From NCBI GenBank assembly GCA_963978895.1, contig OZ022246.1, forward strand, positions 21,523,103 through 21,587,102: 64,000 nt of DNA, read 5' to 3'. Position 1 is the first letter of the stretch; each line of letters opens with the position of its first letter. The DNA comes from Erpobdella octoculata. Taxonomy: Eukaryota; Annelida; Clitellata; Hirudinida; Erpobdellidae. Positions 59,959-64,000 of this stretch are shown one piece after another. Below the pieces are notes generated by a model, which did not search any database, was not told the DNA's origin, and was given only the letters and a program-made list of their open reading frames with translations. The position numbers were made by a program, and so were the translations under genes.

Positions 59959-62900
59959 TCACTTGGTCCTCATGCATGTGTACATTGGTGTTGTGATCGC
60001 TTTTCCATCCATATGACACTGTAAGCTACCTGCTTGCTCGGAAGATGATAGGATTTCAAGGTATGTCGTTTCTCCTTCTGGAAGAACTAGAGATTCGTAA
60101 ATGTCATTGACCTTTGAACCCGTAGTTGTCTGTCGAGGTTGGAGCTCGCGACGATGTGATTCTCTGATTATGAAAAAATAATATTTTTAATTTATTAAAA
60201 AAAAACAAACAAACAAATTAAACTAATTTTTGAAAATTATTCTATTTAGAAGAAAAAAACCTTTCATTTCCTGGAGGACCTAGAGATTCGTAAAAGTAGT
60301 CAACAACTTCTGAACTCGCATTTGTCAGACGAAGTACATCACTGATTAAAAAACGGTATTTTTTATTTAGTCAAGAAACAAATTACCGAATTAAAGCTTA
60401 TTTTTTGATAATTTTTCTATTTTAAAGCGCCACAACCCAATTTTCCTGATATTTCTTATTAAGATTACCTTTTTTTTCGATGACGCCGGAACAGAATCGC
60501 GATCATCAGCAAAACGAAACAAACTCCTATCGTTAGAAAGACCGTGATAACAATCACCGTTGTGGTGCCTACAAATTAAATTATAAAAATGCATTAAATC
60601 TAAATTTGAAACATTGAAAATAATAAAAATAAAAATAAAGATTACCCAATTTTTTGCAATAAAATAAAGATATAGCAATTTCTTATAATTATTTTATGTG
60701 TCATGTTCACTCAATCAAATGCCTTTTTTCAAAAGTTAGAAAAATAATATCGAGTTATATTACCAAAAAGATTGAACAGGAGATAAATTCAATCAAAGAA
60801 TTATGAAACAACTATATTTTGCATTAAACCCTCAAATGTATTAATTGTTTTGTATTAAAAATTCACAAAACCATTATTTTACAATTATATTACTAAATTA
60901 AATAAACCAGTCAATATATATTTTTTTATAAAAAGTTGATAATGCTACCTTGTTTTGGAGTTGTGCTTGTGCGAGATTCCTCTGACCGTGTTGGTGATAA
61001 TAAATTTTAGTTAAACTTGGTTCTTTAATAAAACACTTTTAATTGGCTGCCAGATTTGCCTAACTTAACTTTCATCAGATTAAAATGGTTGACCAAGCAA
61101 GAACCAAATAAAAAGATGACCAATAAGCAAGTTACAAGCAAAGAACTGACCAGCACTACAATTTATAAATGTAACAAAAGTCTTGTGCCACTTCTTCTTA
61201 ATTTTCAATGACACATGTTATAAGAGCATTTAAATACAAAACAATTTAAAGTAATTTTAGCATTTTTAAATAAATGTTAATAGACAACGTGTAAGTGAAA
61301 ATAACTTGATTCAGGTATAGAAATATAAAAAACCATCAAATTATAACTATACTATATACTAAATTAAATAAACAAATCGATAAAAAAACAGTTATAAAAA
61401 GTTATGTAATTGTAATCATGTTACCTCTATTTAGAGTTGTGATTGTGCGAGTTCCCTCCGATTCTGGATTGTCTGTTGATGATAATAAATTCTAGTTAAA
61501 CTTTTATCTTTAACCAAAATCTGTTATTTGGTTGCCCAATTAGCTTAACTAAACTGTGATGAAGATGAAACTGTTGACCATGCAAAAACCAAATAAAAAA
61601 CTGACCAAGATGCCACCAGTACACTTCTGTGATTCATTTTTATTAATAAGCTTTTTGATACTATAAGAAGTCTTTTATTTTTTTACGATTATAATTTAAA
61701 AAAACAAAATTGAGTTTTTTAAGGTGTTTTGTTTTTTCTTCTTGCTAAAAGTTTTTGCGTTTGATAAATTTGTTTGGGTTAGAAAATGATGCATTTTCTT
61801 TAAGTATAAAAATTAAAAAGTTTTCAATCTTTGAGTTCAACAATTGCAATAAAATAAGATAAAGCAATTTCTTAAAATTATTTCATGTTTTCTGTTCAAA
61901 CAATGAAATGCCTTTATTCGAAAATTAGAAAATTAATATCGAGTTATATTAACAAAAATATTGAACAGGAAAAATTAAACTATTAAAAAACAACTATATT
62001 TTGAAAACTATAACTTTTCTTGTTTTTTGAAAATAATTTATATACATATATTTATATTTGTATGATTCATAGAGCCTTTGATTTATTTGGTATATAATTC
62101 TGTAGAATTATAGTTTTTGATTTATTTGACTATTGGTGTAGATGTACTAGAGTTACACAAGGGCTTAATCAGAAATTTGAGACACAAAGTAATAACTGTT
62201 ACTAAGTTTTACACATTTTACTGGATATAGCATAAACTGATTTCAATTTGAAATTAACATAAAACAAGTTACAATTGTGATAAACATGATACATTGACTT
62301 GGAATTGTGCTCGTGCGAGATTCCCCTGACTGTTTACGATCTGTTGACGATGATAAATTTTAGTTAAACTTTATTTTTCAATCAAAACCTTTTATTTGGT
62401 TGCCAAACCTTCATCAAACTAAAAGCAAGAACCAAGAACCAAATAAAAAGATGACCAATAAGGAAGTTAGAAACAAATAATTGACTAGTACTGCAAATTA
62501 TAAATGTAATAAAAGTCTTGGGCTGCTTCAATAACACATGATACAAGATCATTTAAATACAAAACCATTTTTTAATAAATTTAAATAAGCGACGTATCAG
62601 TCTAAACAATTTGATTCAGTTATACAAATATACAAAACCAATAATTTATAACTACATTACTAAATTACATAAACCAATTGATAAATATTTGTTATAAAAA
62701 GTTATGTAATCGTAATCATGTTACCTCTACTTGGAGTTGTACTTGTGCGAGTTCTATCCCATTCTGGATTGTCTGTGGATGATTGTAAATTTTAGTTAAA
62801 CTTTTATCTTTAAGCAAAAACTTTTATTTTGTTGCCGAATTAGCTTAACTACTAAACTGTGGTTAAGATGAAACGGTTGATCATGCAAGAACCAATGATT

Positions 62901-63677
62901 ATAATTTTTTTTAAATTGATTTTTTAAGGTGTTTTGTTTTTTCTTCTTGCTAAAAGTTTTGGGGTTTGATAAACTTGTTTGGGTTAGAAAATGATCCATT
63001 TTCTTTAGGTAAAAAATTAAAAAGTTTTCAACAATTGTAAAAAAAAGTTATTTTTGTTACAATGTTGTTAACAACCTAAAATTACAATTTATAGTAATAA
63101 TTTGACTCACTTTTCATGCAGATTACAAAATATAGAGATTGCTGTTTTCTAAAATACCATTTGTTACTCAGTCGACGGAGTTCAACATAGGAAATGTCAT
63201 TCTCGGTTGGCCGAAGATTAGGATTCTCCCAATTTGCATAATTTATATCTGAAATTAACCACTACTGTGTATAATTATTTGAATATATTGCACATGAATG
63301 TCATTGCATCTCAATACTTTTATTTAACTTTTTCCATTTGCAACCTTCTTAATTGCACGTCATGAAAAGACGAAATTGAGAATAAAGTCTCCAGTCCTTG
63401 ACGAACTGATTTACTTCGTCTTGAACATTTTCAGAATAAATTTCCAATCCCCAGTAGGGTTCTTCACATGGATTTGCAATATAATAATATAAAATATCAT
63501 CACTCATATAACAATATTTGTTGTAACACTTTTTTGTAATGTTTGCGGCAAACGTGGTCAGCAAAGTGAAAAATCCTTCGGAAATAAATAATTTTCTATT
63601 GAAATATTTTAAAGCCAATATTACTTTTGAAAAAAAAATAAAATCAAACCTAAAAATAAACGATCCAGCATTAGCAT
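59959..63677 (-). pseudogene. Receptor gene F: complete exon set with one nonsense codon
   Basis: Exons: 63650-63677 (MLMLDRLFLG), 63318-63575, 63111-63248, stalks 62725-62772, about 62293-62340 (donor lost), 61425-61472, 60949-60981, membrane exon 60469-60568, then alternative tails 60242-60341 and 59959-60163. Ectodomain: CYNKYCYMSDD, CEEPYWGLEIYSEN, FMTCN, GCKWKK, NYANWENPNLRPTENDIS, FVICMK. The membrane exon ends in phase 2 (FRRHRKK then AG), exactly what both tail exons need. The distal tail gives IYESLVLPEGETTYLEI and ends PMYTCMRTK; the proximal tail has one YESL and stops. Lesion: TAA at 63,349-63,351 between TCN and EGC, where D has GAA and A has AAA. Without it the gene would be fully open. 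Confidence 0.8.
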
Positions 63678-63692
63678 CTTTGAGTTGAATTT

Positions 63693-63853
<161 letters not shown>

Positions 63854-64000
63854 AGAAAACACAATAGCTAAAGAGGTGTCTTTCTTTATCACTATCACTT
63901 TCATTCTTTTTTGTTTCCCTTTCTTTTCACTTTCTCTTTATGCACCAAATTGGATAATCAGCAGCTCCGCATTCCACAGATAATTATATTAGATTAATAT

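Overview
This is a eukaryotic, very AT-rich window. It has spliced genes with GT..AG introns, long (TTA)n and (TA)n microsatellites, several LINE clades, a Ty1/copia element, solo LTRs, a THAP-domain DNA transposon and Helitron-like sequence. That points to an invertebrate animal with a low-GC genome; cnidarian and tunicate are both possible, and I cannot settle the phylum from the sequence. Nearly every host gene lies on the minus strand in short exons, so long ORFs mark only transposons and single exons.

Layout. The window is a tandem segmental duplication with a more diverged partial unit at the left. Unit 0 (about 3.4-7.5 kb) holds receptor gene A. Unit X1 (about 7.7-39.2 kb) and unit X2 (about 39.2 kb to beyond the right edge) are paralogous along their length. 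From low to high coordinate each holds: a relic exon of an acetylcholine-binding-protein-like gene, an orphan plus-strand signalling-tail exon, a complete set of receptor exons (B in X1, E in X2), a receptor 3' fragment (C, C'), an intact AChBP-like gene, and the 5' part or all of another receptor (D, F). X1 has gained a LINE (9.1-10.2 kb), a copia element (20.4-24.9 kb) and two larger LINEs (31.5-33.5 and 35.3-38.4 kb). X2 has gained a Helitron-like element (39.9-41.2 kb).

Main finding. I assembled by hand, from splice sites and phase, a family of type I membrane receptors. They have a signal peptide split by a short phase-1 intron, a novel Cys-rich ectodomain on two exons, variable numbers of 48-nt Ser/Thr-rich stalk exons (all phase 1-1), a transmembrane exon, and a cytoplasmic exon with a YxxL-x8-YxxI pair. 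That spacing matches an ITAM, and a third C-terminal tyrosine motif follows. The motif spacing is kept in every copy although the residues between have diverged. I do not recognise the ectodomain as a known family. The architecture resembles immune or allorecognition receptors. Only gene A looks possibly intact; B, E, D and F each carry a visible lesion.

Second finding. Between the receptors sit two intact five-exon genes (27.5-29.8 kb and 56.1-58.3 kb). Each encodes a 215-residue secreted Cys-loop ligand-binding domain with no membrane segments. These are AChBP-like, but the Cys loop is shortened and the loop-B Trp is absent. The upstream regions share repeated cassettes: a TGACTCA/ACGTCA element in seven copies, and a RUNX-like pair plus RFX X-box plus CRE module in four copies.
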